In this document: positions 54,817 to 62,791 of the stretch, one piece after another
Layout of the letters: each line of letters starts with the position of its first letter
Position numbering within the stretch: the stretch's first letter is position 1
Program-made: the position numbers and the translations under genes
From: a virus
DNA: 64,000 bases
Virus record (IMG/VR): IMGVR_UViG_3300032164_000006
Location: 1 to 64,000 of that record
Direction: 5' to 3' (one strand)
The notes under the pieces: model-generated
Told to the model about the DNA's origin: nothing
Seen by the model: only the letters and a program-made list of their open reading frames with translations
Databases searched by the model: none

Positions 54817-55179
54817 ATGGAACATAGTGCAGTAGAAAAAATGAGCATCGACGAACTCAAGGTTCTAGTTGGCTTTATCGCCAAACTTGGAGGCACGACA
54901 TGGGAGATTATGGAAGATGGAAAGGTTGGAATACGCGACCTCCCGCAACTGTGGACCATCCTTCGAGCGGCTCAAGCAATTGTTCAAGTAAACTACGGGA
55001 AAGTGGCTCTTGAACTAGGTGATCTATCTGATGAGGAAAAGGATGAGTTAGGTCAAATTTTCCGTGATGGTTTCAGTGGACCAATAGAGGACATCGAGCG
55101 TACATTAGAATGTGTTGTTACTGTCGCCATTGAGCTATACGACCTCGTCACCCGACTAGTAAAGCTCTTTAAACGATAA
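54817..55179 (+). CDS. Small helical protein in the lysis-like unit (120 aa)
   Basis: Preceded by GGGGGAAGATGAT. Helical with a conserved-looking GDLSDEEKDELGQIF segment and a basic C terminus (RLVKLFKR). Similar small proteins with an acidic DLxxEEK motif occur near holin genes in other phages, from memory. No signal peptide or clear membrane helix is seen. It is the last gene before a strong terminator. Confidence 0.55.
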   Translation: MEHSAVEKMSIDELKVLVGFIAKLGGTTWEIMEDGKVGIRDLPQLWTILRAAQAIVQVNYGKVALELGDLSDEEKDELGQIFRDGFSGPIEDIERTLECVVTVAIELYDLVTRLVKLFKR

Positions 55180-55208
55180 GCTGTATTCGGTCTTTGATCT
55201 CCGAGACT

Positions 55209-55258
55209 GCACACCTATATTTTGGCTGCCATGCCATTCTGTAGGTGTGCTTTTTTTT
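55209..55258 (+). terminator. Strong intrinsic terminator ending the lysis-like unit
   Basis: GCACACCTA (55209-55217) pairs with TAGGTGTGC (55242-55250), followed by eight Ts. The 24-nt loop itself can pair TGGC with GCCA. It separates the late genes from the replication genes downstream. The 98 bp that follow are AT-rich with a TTGCAC hexamer that could be part of a weak promoter; no strong -10 is visible. Confidence 0.92.
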
Positions 55259-55356
55259 AAAAAAAGCCTTGCACTATTTTACCCATTGGTGTAAATAACC
55301 ATAACATACGTTAATACACTTTTCCGCACAGGCGAAAATACGTTTTAGGATTATGG

Positions 55357-56817
55357 ATGTTTATTGAAATCAGAGAACAGTTATTTCTACGTTCAACCAA
55401 TACAGAAATCACAAATGAGATTAAGTCGCTTCTGGACAAGCCAAATCCAGACTACCTAAAGCTCAAGCGTATGGGTTATCCAACAGAAAAAGTACCACCA
55501 AGAATAAGAATGTACGAGATTGACGAAGGTGTCGTTATTGTGCCTAGGGGTGCGTGGCGAACAGTCAACGAGGTATGCAAGAAACATGGTGTGCAGGTCA
55601 GTTACGAGGATAACAGAACAGTAGTTGACGAGATGGAGATTGAGATAAGCGAAGAGTTGACGCCTTTCTGGTATCAAGAAGAAGCCATAAATAAAATGAT
55701 TAAGTTCCAGCAAGGCATGGTCGTAGCACCGTGTGGAGCGGGAAAATCCGTTATAGGATGTGCGTTCATTGCAAGGCTACGCAAGCCAACTATCATAGTT
55801 GTCCACACGCTAGAACTATTCAAACAGTGGGAAGACATGGTGCGTGAGCACCTTAATTTTCCTGGAAAAATAGGAAAGATTGGTGGCGGCACGAAAACCC
55901 TAGGCAACATAACCATAGCAATGATCCAAACGCTAGTGAAGTCATCCCCAAAAGAATGGAGCGAAATACAATCCAAGTTTGAAATTTTCATAGGAGACGA
56001 ATCTCACCACTTCGGTGCCGAGTCTTATATCAAGTGTATGCGGAACATCAGGGCGAAATATGCCATAGGATTGACAGCCACACCAAAACGAAAAGACAAG
56101 AAAGATTTCGTAATCCACAATTATCTAGGCAATGTAATCTACGAGATAACGGACAGTGACCTTGAAATGATGGGACGTTCGCTGACGTGCAAGTGCAAGA
56201 TAGTTGAGACAAAAAGAAATTATAACTACACAAAAATGAATGAGATGCTTCCAGTATTAGGGACAGTGATAGCAAAAGACAAAACAAGAAATGAAATTAT
56301 AGTTGAAAAAATAAAAGAGGATATAGATGACGGTAGGACTGTACTTGTTCTTATCGAGCGTGTTGCCCACGGAAAAATACTATATTCTCTATTAAAACAA
56401 GAACAAATAAAAGTTGAATTGATTTCAGGTGCTGTTGACGCTAATACAAGAAGCAAGATTAAAAGCAAAATGAAAACTGGACAATTAGAGGTGTTAGTAG
56501 CGAACAAGGCAATTGCCGCAGAAGGCTTAGATATACCCATTATAGATTCAGTTCACATATGTTTTTGGACAAGCAACGTATCGCTAGTGAAGCAAATGAT
56601 AGGTAGAGGGAGAAGACCTTACGAGGGTAAGGAATTCTGTAGAGTTTGGTTCTATAAAGACAATGTTTGTAGAACAGAGTTAGATGGTAATTTTCGTGAG
56701 GTGCTTCGTGAAGTGCCAACGTTCAAGTATTCGTTTAGTAGATTAACTTCGTGGTTGGAATCTCAGTCATTTACAGTGGTAAATGACAGAGACCACAACA
56801 TGAAGGAGCTTTTTTAG
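55357..56817 (+). CDS. SF2 DEAD-like helicase (UvsW / XPB-like)
   Basis: 486 residues. Helicase motifs: Walker A APCGAGKS (124-131), DESHH (214-218, DExH type), TATPKR (240-245), AAEGLDIP and QMIGRGRRP in the C-terminal lobe. An N-terminal region of about 100 residues precedes the core. Phage relatives such as UvsW unwind branched DNA in recombination and origin processing. The ATG at 55357 is used; a near ATG at 55353 is out of frame. It opens the replication block. Confidence 0.87.
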   Translation: MFIEIREQLFLRSTNTEITNEIKSLLDKPNPDYLKLKRMGYPTEKVPPRIRMYEIDEGVVIVPRGAWRTVNEVCKKHGVQVSYEDNRTVVDEMEIEISEELTPFWYQEEAINKMIKFQQGMVVAPCGAGKSVIGCAFIARLRKPTIIVVHTLELFKQWEDMVREHLNFPGKIGKIGGGTKTLGNITIAMIQTLVKSSPKEWSEIQSKFEIFIGDESHHFGAESYIKCMRNIRAKYAIGLTATPKRKDKKDFVIHNYLGNVIYEITDSDLEMMGRSLTCKCKIVETKRNYNYTKMNEMLPVLGTVIAKDKTRNEIIVEKIKEDIDDGRTVLVLIERVAHGKILYSLLKQEQIKVELISGAVDANTRSKIKSKMKTGQLEVLVANKAIAAEGLDIPIIDSVHICFWTSNVSLVKQMIGRGRRPYEGKEFCRVWFYKDNVCRTELDGNFREVLREVPTFKYSFSRLTSWLESQSFTVVNDRDHNMKELF

Positions 56818-56830
56818 CAGGTAAAACCAC

Positions 56831-56860
56831 AACATCTTTTTTTACGAAAAGATGTTTTAA
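56831..56860 (+). terminator. AT-rich hairpin after the helicase gene
   Basis: A perfect 10-bp stem, AACATCTTTT (56831-56840) with AAAAGATGTT (56847-56856), a 6-nt loop, then TTAAAA. The T tract after the stem is short, so it may act as a partial terminator or as an mRNA end-protecting hairpin. Confidence 0.6.
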
Positions 56861-56885
56861 AAAAATCATTCTCGGAAGGTAGTTT

Positions 56886-57239
56886 ATGACTTTTTCTAGG
56901 TCCATCTACGGTGCATCCTTTTGTCTAAATAACAAGTTTGGAACAATCCTACAAGGACATTTACGCACCCTGTCTGATTATTCACGGTCCTACATATCTA
57001 CGTTCATACTACTGCGTAGCAGTAGTGTGAACTGTGTAGATATATATGATCCACAAAATATTCCAGCCAGTGTTCAAATCCCCTTGTCGAATAGACCGCT
57101 CGCGTGTGCGTTGATCCACCCAAGGCAACCTAGGGCAATGTACCTTTCGGCACACACTTTCCAAAAGCACAAAACACACCCTAGGCTGTCTGCAAACTGT
57201 TTGGGGTGCGTGGGTATTGGTTCCCTAGTGTGCGGATAA
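56886..57239 (+). CDS. Doubtful ORF (117 aa), possibly non-coding region
   Basis: The ATG has GGAAGG about 7 nt upstream, so translation is possible. The product is atypical: many Ser, Cys, His and Pro residues, no recognisable fold, and a composition unlike the neighbouring proteins. The same DNA contains a very long hairpin and G/C-rich stretches. I list it as a low-confidence gene because the region otherwise has no other + strand gene. A structured RNA is an equally good reading. Confidence 0.3.
   Translation: MTFSRSIYGASFCLNNKFGTILQGHLRTLSDYSRSYISTFILLRSSSVNCVDIYDPQNIPASVQIPLSNRPLACALIHPRQPRAMYLSAHTFQKHKTHPRLSANCLGCVGIGSLVCG
56994..57043 (+). ncRNA. Candidate structured RNA: long hairpin
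   Basis: The 22-nt arm 56994-57015 pairs with 57019-57043 around a GTA loop, with one G-T pair and a 3-nt bulge (TGT). Core of the stem: TACTACTGC with GCAGTAGTG, then GTTCA with TGAAC, then ATATCTAC with GTAGATAT. This is far longer than hairpins elsewhere in the window and is not followed by T residues, so it is not a terminator. It could be the core of an untranslated RNA or an RNase III site. Confidence 0.45.
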
Positions 57240-57266
57240 CTACGTTCCTGTTTTGGAGGTTTTTCT

Positions 57267-57689
57267 ATGGCTACAAAAACAATTTCCAGCCAAGCAACGT
57301 GCAAGGCAATTTGCTTGAAACTGGTTGGTGACATTTCTATTAAAACGAAAATTGCTTCTGAAGATTTGTATGGTTTTTTAAAGATTTTAAAACTGAACTT
57401 AACTTCTCATAAGGCAAAAAGATTTCTAATAATTTTGTCGACAAGTGATCCAGAAACAGTTGTCGATGCCTATTACACCTACGTTGAAACTATGGCGAAA
57501 TATAACCACGACGATACGACTGCAAACGTGCGGAGATTTAGCTCTTATCTGCTTTCTTCTAAAAGCAAATCAATTGACCTAGGTGAGGAACTGAGAACAA
57601 CCTACGGAATGTACGACCACACTGAAAGTGAGGTGAGTGCTTCCGAGTTAGACTACTGCATTGGAGTAATGGAAGATGAGGACTGCTGA
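57267..57689 (+). CDS. Hypothetical protein of replication block (140 aa)
   Basis: TTTTGGAGG gives a strong ribosome site. It is helical with basic N-terminal and acidic C-terminal halves. The end overlaps the start of the DnaC-like loader by 14 bp, indicating coupled translation. It could be a replication accessory factor. I recognise no family. Confidence 0.6.
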   Translation: MATKTISSQATCKAICLKLVGDISIKTKIASEDLYGFLKILKLNLTSHKAKRFLIILSTSDPETVVDAYYTYVETMAKYNHDDTTANVRRFSSYLLSSKSKSIDLGEELRTTYGMYDHTESEVSASELDYCIGVMEDEDC

Positions 57690-58434
57690 AGAGATATATG
57701 AACTGCAAGATTGTCCACGCTGCAACAACACGAGGCGTGTGTCGTATGAAGATCCATGTCTAGGGATGCGTGAAAAACAGTGTCAGTGTGTTGACTACAA
57801 GAAACGAGTGGCAATACTGAAGAGAGCTAGAATACCAAAAACATATTTGTGCTACGAACTAGGCGACTACAAATCTGAGATTGGGGACGAGAGTTGTTGG
57901 GGACCAAACAAAGAAAATTTTCGACGGCTAGTTAAGGCAAGCGACAACCACAAGACAGTGTTGCACGAGGCAATTGACCTTCTGATCTATGGAGGGGTGT
58001 CGTGTGGGAAAACCATGCTTGCGACAATTCTTTTAAAGAACTTGATATTAAAGCATGGCTATACAGGTGTCTTTGTGACAGCCGACGAGCTGGTAACACT
58101 TGCCATGGATAAGACAAGATTTGGGGTTGAAAACGACTTCACGCTAGAAAGTTTATTAGATGTAGATTTTGTTGTTGTGGATAACTTTCATAGGGTTGTG
58201 GATTTAGACGAAGCTAGGGTGAGCGGAACAGTGAAGATTATTTTAAATGACTTCTTCCAGCAAAGAAAACACAATGGGAAATCTTTCATACTGACGTCGC
58301 ATAGTTCTCTGCGTTCTCTGCTACAGAAGCAAAGATTTGTCGATAACCTAGCCTACACAGTTGTCGGGTTCAAGTTTCAGGGAAATTGTGGTGCTGACGT
58401 TAGAAAAAGAAAAGAAGAATCTCTAGGTCTATAA
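57676..58434 (+). CDS. DnaC-like helicase loader ATPase with N-terminal zinc motif
   Basis: 252 residues. CPRC (13-16) and CQC (36-38) form a probable N-terminal zinc site. The AAA+ core has Walker A GGVSCGKT (106-113), Walker B FVVVDNF (165-171) and a sensor-like FILTSHSS segment. Loaders of this DnaC/IstB type place DnaB on DNA. The gene lies just upstream of the DnaB-like helicase, which fits the role. Confidence 0.83.
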   Translation: MRTAEEIYELQDCPRCNNTRRVSYEDPCLGMREKQCQCVDYKKRVAILKRARIPKTYLCYELGDYKSEIGDESCWGPNKENFRRLVKASDNHKTVLHEAIDLLIYGGVSCGKTMLATILLKNLILKHGYTGVFVTADELVTLAMDKTRFGVENDFTLESLLDVDFVVVDNFHRVVDLDEARVSGTVKIILNDFFQQRKHNGKSFILTSHSSLRSLLQKQRFVDNLAYTVVGFKFQGNCGADVRKRKEESLGL

Positions 58435-58443
58435 GGATGGTAT

Positions 58444-59892
58444 ATGGGATTTACAGTTAGGGAAAAGAGGCAAGAAAAACACGTTGAGAATAGTGTTGGA
58501 GACGACAAGGAAGTTAAGCGAATTATTCCTATCGACAGCAACAATGAGCAATTTATTTTAGGACACGCAATTAACGACGGCAAAGTGTTGGAGGTGCTTT
58601 TAAATGAGGTGGATGCCAGTACGTTTCTGTACACCAACCACCGAGCATTGTTCGAGTGTTGCCAGTATCTTTACAATAGCAAGGTGAAGGTGACACCAGA
58701 CTCGATAGACGTTGTAAAGAAAAGATTTAGAGGCGGAGAAACCCTACGACTCGACTATATAACAGAACTTGTGGCTGTTTTTGGCGACAATGTTGCTGAA
58801 GAAAACTACAGGTTCCATGTTTCCAAGTTGAAGGACGACAAGATAAAAGAAACCTTGTCGATGAACCTGTTACCCGAGCTGACTAGGTCGATGCTTAATA
58901 GCAGCACGACCACAGAAAATATTATAGAAAAAATAAATAAAATGATGTCGATGCTGGAGGATGGCAGAACCGACGGAGACTTCAAGTTTATTCCTATGGT
59001 GGACGTAGATGAGATCCACACGAAAGAGAACACAGCTAGGGAAACTGGCAGCTCGTTCGGAACGACAGGCTATGGCAAGCTAGATAGGTTTTTGACGGAT
59101 GGCCTAGGTGCAACAAAAATGACAATTGTAGCGGGACGTCCCGCTATGGGTAAATCTGCGTTGGTCGCAAATATGCTTTTGCGTCTTGGGTTGTTGGGTA
59201 TTCCTGTTGCGGTATTCAACTTTGAGATGGACTGCATAAGCATGTACGACAGGTTTGTTGCTATTAGAGCAAACTTGCCGATAACGAAACTGATACGCAA
59301 TAGAGACAAGATGACGCCAACCGAGCGGATGCAAGAGCAGAAAGCAAAGGATGAAATCAGCAAACTGCCAATCTACTTCTATACGGCGAGTACGCAAAGC
59401 ATGGAAGGAATAAAGCGGGACATTCGCATACTGAAGGAACGCTATGGTGTAAAGATTATAGCCTACGACTTGTTCGATAAAATACGCTTTAAATATAGTG
59501 GTAACAGGAGTACTGCTGACATTCTAAATGAAAGTTTGAAAATAATACAGGGGTTCGGCCGCGACTTCGATATCCACCAGATCCTAGTTGTGCAGATTGG
59601 TCGTAGTGCGGAAAAACGCAAAAATAAACGACCAAAGTTAAGTGAGTTGAAAGACGCTGGAGGATACGAGGAACGTGCCGACAACGTCTTTTTTCTATAC
59701 AGGCCGAGTTACTACGACAGTCCAGAAGAGGAGGGAGATGCAGAATGCGGTATTGAGAAGAGCGAGGATGTGGAGATTATAATTGCAAAGCAAAGGCAGG
59801 GAACGTCGAACGTAAAGGTGACGTTAGATTTCTGGCCAGCGACAACGACTATAGCTGAACCAATTCTTACGAGTTCTGATGGAGCAATGTGA
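58444..59892 (+). CDS. dnaB: Replicative DNA helicase, DnaB-like
   Basis: 482 residues. N-terminal DnaB domain (about 30-130, with EQFILGHAIN and TNHRALFECCQYLY). The RecA-like C-terminal core shows Walker A GRPAMGKS (231-238), the NFEM segment (259-262), and later VVQIGRSAEKR and SELKDAGGYEERAD. It unwinds DNA at the fork. The ATG at 58444 follows AAGGATGG. Its stop overlaps the next start (TGATG). Confidence 0.9.
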   Translation: MGFTVREKRQEKHVENSVGDDKEVKRIIPIDSNNEQFILGHAINDGKVLEVLLNEVDASTFLYTNHRALFECCQYLYNSKVKVTPDSIDVVKKRFRGGETLRLDYITELVAVFGDNVAEENYRFHVSKLKDDKIKETLSMNLLPELTRSMLNSSTTTENIIEKINKMMSMLEDGRTDGDFKFIPMVDVDEIHTKENTARETGSSFGTTGYGKLDRFLTDGLGATKMTIVAGRPAMGKSALVANMLLRLGLLGIPVAVFNFEMDCISMYDRFVAIRANLPITKLIRNRDKMTPTERMQEQKAKDEISKLPIYFYTASTQSMEGIKRDIRILKERYGVKIIAYDLFDKIRFKYSGNRSTADILNESLKIIQGFGRDFDIHQILVVQIGRSAEKRKNKRPKLSELKDAGGYEERADNVFFLYRPSYYDSPEEEGDAECGIEKSEDVEIIIAKQRQGTSNVKVTLDFWPATTTIAEPILTSSDGAM

Positions 59893-60128
59893 TGGGATTT
59901 ATAATTAAAAAAGATGTGATTGACAAGAAAGAGATTGCAGAAAGTTTTATAACTGCATTTGAGTTAATAGGCTTTGCCGACGCAAAGCAAACAACTGTGA
60001 TAACTGACATGGAAAAGTTTTGGAGGCAGAGGAAAACGCTGTCTAGAGCACAGTGTGATTACCTGAATGGGATAGTGCAGAATTTAAGGAAAAAAGTATG
60101 GACTTTGAAACGGTCAGCGAGAATATAG
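59892..60128 (+). CDS. Small hypothetical protein between helicase and primase (78 aa)
   Basis: ATG 59892 overlaps the helicase stop; a GTG at 59889 is an alternative. It is helical with a basic C terminus (NLRKKVWTLKRSAR) and overlaps the primase gene by 31 bp. The tight packing suggests translation coupling and a replication-related role. No family is recognised. Confidence 0.55.
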   Translation: MGFIIKKDVIDKKEIAESFITAFELIGFADAKQTTVITDMEKFWRQRKTLSRAQCDYLNGIVQNLRKKVWTLKRSARI

Positions 60129-61081
60129 ATATACAGAGGTTTCTGTTTACAGACCTTCGTGTAAGGTACATAGGTGTGTCGGGCGACAACTACATTATCG
60201 AGTGTCCAGATCCAACGCACGTCGACAGACACCCTAGCTGTTACTTCCACAAAAAAACACTCGTCTATCATTGTTTTGGGTGTGGTGCTAGAGGCAGTAT
60301 TATTGACCTCGTTTCATATAACAGGGATATAGATAGAGGTGAAGCAACAAAGCTGATACAGAAACACGCTGGCATGGCAATGAACTCCGTATCAAATTCA
60401 TTTAAAGGACGCTACAAACTTAAGGACATACCAGAAGTTAGATTGAGTAGCCAGTATAGAAGGGATTGGGAAAATGCGAGAAGTGAGATCCAGGAATTCG
60501 TTACACGGAGGCGTTTTAGTCTCCCTCTATTCGAGTCTTATTATATTGGTTATAACAATGCTATGGGTTCCATTACTATGCCTATCATTTACCATGCTGA
60601 TCTCATTAATGTCGGTGAAAGGTTTGTACTCGGTGATCAAATCACTAAGATTAAGTATAGGAAGGACGTCCCTCTTTCCATGAGCATCTGGGGAATTTTC
60701 GATGGCTACAATCCTGTAGATCCATACTTTACAGAAGGGATATTTGATGCAGTACGGATGCGTGAGGCTGGACTCAATGCCTACGCTTTGCTGAGTATTG
60801 TGTTACCCAATGCAAAGATACGTTTTATTCAAGACCACTTTGAGGGTGTGTTCACTATTGTTCCAGACCCAGATCAGGGTGGAAGAAAGATGATAGAAAA
60901 CTGGAAAAGGGTGATGCACACAAACGAAGTGAGAATTATGCAACCAACCAAAGGCGACATTGACGAGACACCAATAGATGAGATTAGGGAATTAGTGCAT
61001 CGCACGACACGGATGCAGGACCATATTTTCAAGGGATTTAGAATAAAAAATGAGATTTGTGGAGGTGTAGATGCAAGATAA
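60098..61081 (+). CDS. DNA primase (CHC2 zinc finger plus TOPRIM)
   Basis: 327 residues. The zinc-binding motif has Cys36, His41, Cys59 and Cys62 (CPDPTHVDRHPSC; YHCFGCGARGS). The TOPRIM part shows Glu213 (YFTEGIFDAVRM) and the Asp pair near 257-259 (IVPDPDQGG). It makes RNA primers for the helicase-linked fork. AAGGAAAAAAG precedes the ATG. It is shorter than bacterial DnaG because the helicase-interaction domain is reduced or absent. Confidence 0.88.
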   Translation: MDFETVSENIDIQRFLFTDLRVRYIGVSGDNYIIECPDPTHVDRHPSCYFHKKTLVYHCFGCGARGSIIDLVSYNRDIDRGEATKLIQKHAGMAMNSVSNSFKGRYKLKDIPEVRLSSQYRRDWENARSEIQEFVTRRRFSLPLFESYYIGYNNAMGSITMPIIYHADLINVGERFVLGDQITKIKYRKDVPLSMSIWGIFDGYNPVDPYFTEGIFDAVRMREAGLNAYALLSIVLPNAKIRFIQDHFEGVFTIVPDPDQGGRKMIENWKRVMHTNEVRIMQPTKGDIDETPIDEIRELVHRTTRMQDHIFKGFRIKNEICGGVDAR

Positions 61082-61928
61082 AACAACGTACCTGATTGAC
61101 CTTTCCAACATGGCCTACAGGAACATGTATGGGGTTCGCTTAAAGACAAAAGAAGGGATGCCAAGTGGTCATGTTTTTGGCACCATAAGAAACCTATTGG
61201 CACTGAGAAAGAACACTCACGACTACGAGTTGGTGTTCGCCCTAGACAGCAAACCACGTCGGAAGCTGGAGCTAGACCCAACGTACAAGGCAAATAGGGC
61301 AAGAGCAGACGGGGAGTTCAACCCAACACCCGACATTCGTAAGATGGTGAGGTATCTAAAGTGTACTTGCATTTATAACGAGGATGAGGAAGCAGATGAC
61401 GTGATTGCCTCGTACATTGCCAGAAATCCAAACGAGTCTATCACAATTGTTTCATCGGATGCCGACCTATACCAACTGATAGACAGGGAGCGTGGTGTGC
61501 GACAGTACAATCCACTAGATAATGCTTTCATAACGTCGGACGACCTCCACAGAAAGTTCGGGCTATCGCAGTTTAGGAAAGTAGCACTATGGAAAGCACT
61601 GTTTGGCGACAGCGGCGACAACGTGAAACCACCAATACCAAGATTAAAGAAAGCGGATTTGATAGAGGCGATAGAGCTATGCGACTGCACTGTGGATATG
61701 TTCATGGATATATTGGAACGGTGTGATGGGAAGACAGTGGAAAAGATACAGAGTGATCCACAGTTTAGAGCCAAACTACAAAAGAATCTGGAATTGGTGG
61801 AACTGAAGCGGGACCTAGAATACGTGGTCGAGGAGCACAGCGGAAACGCAAACTTCTTGAATTGTTTTTTAAGAAAATTTGAGTGTGAGAGTCTGATTAA
61901 CGCAGATTTAGAAAGGATACTGGTTTGA
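61071..61928 (+). CDS. 5'-3' exonuclease (FEN / T4 RNase H-like)
   Basis: 285 residues. FEN-type metal ligands: Asp10 (YLIDLSNMAYR), Asp59 (FALDSKPRRK), the acid cluster NEDEEADD (103-110), and Asp130 and Asp132 (SSDADLYQL). The helix-3-turn-helix region (GDSGDNVKPPIP) is also present. It removes RNA primers and flaps during lagging-strand synthesis. Overlaps the primase gene by 11 bp. Confidence 0.87.
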   Translation: MQDKTTYLIDLSNMAYRNMYGVRLKTKEGMPSGHVFGTIRNLLALRKNTHDYELVFALDSKPRRKLELDPTYKANRARADGEFNPTPDIRKMVRYLKCTCIYNEDEEADDVIASYIARNPNESITIVSSDADLYQLIDRERGVRQYNPLDNAFITSDDLHRKFGLSQFRKVALWKALFGDSGDNVKPPIPRLKKADLIEAIELCDCTVDMFMDILERCDGKTVEKIQSDPQFRAKLQKNLELVELKRDLEYVVEEHSGNANFLNCFLRKFECESLINADLERILV

Positions 61929-62248
61929 GTAATTCATTTTATGACCAAGAAAATTTGTCGAAGTTTACGCTTAATTTAGACTTCTCGTCTATTGTTCGCC
62001 TTGAGGAGATTGCCCTATCTTTAAGACGCTTAGGATACACGAGAATGAGCCGTGGATTTCTTATCTCCGCTGCATCTAATCACATTGTGAATGTGTACGA
62101 GCGTGGTGGAATGGAAGCGGTGATGGAAATAATACAGGTACACCTTGATAAGTTTTCCGAGCTGAAGGGGTTGACGAAAAAGGAAGATAAGAAGGACGAG
62201 GAGAAGCCGCAAACAGTATTGAGGCGAAGGAAAGACGATGTTATATAG
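61925..62248 (+). CDS. Hypothetical protein, TTG start (107 aa)
   Basis: TTG 61925 overlaps the exonuclease stop and follows AAAGGA at 8 nt, so it is the probable start. The protein has a helical middle (RLEEIALSLRRLGYTRMSR) and a very charged C terminus (KKEDKKDEEKPQ). It overlaps the next gene by 11 bp. The role is unknown; its context is replication. Confidence 0.55.
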   Translation: MSNSFYDQENLSKFTLNLDFSSIVRLEEIALSLRRLGYTRMSRGFLISAASNHIVNVYERGGMEAVMEIIQVHLDKFSELKGLTKKEDKKDEEKPQTVLRRRKDDVI

Positions 62249-62786
62249 TTGCCCTAGGTGCGACAAGGTTGTATCTCGTGTTGAGAAGAATGGGAATGTG
62301 TGTACTGGATGCGGGTTAGAGTTCTCTATCTCCGACCAGACAGACGTTACCAAGATACAAACTGACCTACTAATCAAGCGTTTTTCTGATGAAATAATGC
62401 GGGGCAAAAGAAATATAGATTACCTAGAAACGGCTATCAATATTATCAAGGCTTCTTTGGTAAATGTTGTTATGCTACGCAAAATTGAGAAGTGTATGTT
62501 TTATAGAGTGGAAGATATGGAGATAAGTTGTTATCTGTTTAGTCTCAAAAAGAGGAAATTATATGTGGAATTTCTTTTCGACACCAATCCAAGATACGAT
62601 GGGTGTGTTCCCATATCTGAGGAGAAAAGACTGAAATGCAAGCTAGGGACTGCGACTGCCTACTTGCGGACAACAAACTTTGAGAAAGTGGCAAACGTGG
62701 CGATGGCAGTTTATAAGATTAAAGCTGAGAGGTACATGGACAGGAAAAAGGTAGATAAAAACGCCAATCTATACATATTTAGGTAG
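62238..62786 (+). CDS. Zinc-ribbon protein of replication block (182 aa)
   Basis: The N-terminal CPRC and CTGC pairs (residues 5-8 and 22-25) make a classical zinc ribbon, as in late transcription factors and small DNA- or RNA-binding proteins. The rest is a mixed domain with basic helices. It could act in transcription or in replication; position between exonuclease and polymerase does not decide. AGGCGAAGG precedes the ATG. Confidence 0.6.
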   Translation: MLYSCPRCDKVVSRVEKNGNVCTGCGLEFSISDQTDVTKIQTDLLIKRFSDEIMRGKRNIDYLETAINIIKASLVNVVMLRKIEKCMFYRVEDMEISCYLFSLKKRKLYVEFLFDTNPRYDGCVPISEEKRLKCKLGTATAYLRTTNFEKVANVAMAVYKIKAERYMDRKKVDKNANLYIFR

Positions 62787-62791
62787 AACAA

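Noticed and set aside
55353-55356. Alternative ATG for the SF2 helicase
   Set aside because: Out of frame with the helicase; the ATG 4 nt later opens the correct frame.
57074-57334. Minus-strand 86-residue ORF
   Set aside because: Overlaps the start and ribosome site of the + strand gene at 57267, has no ribosome site of its own and a non-natural composition.
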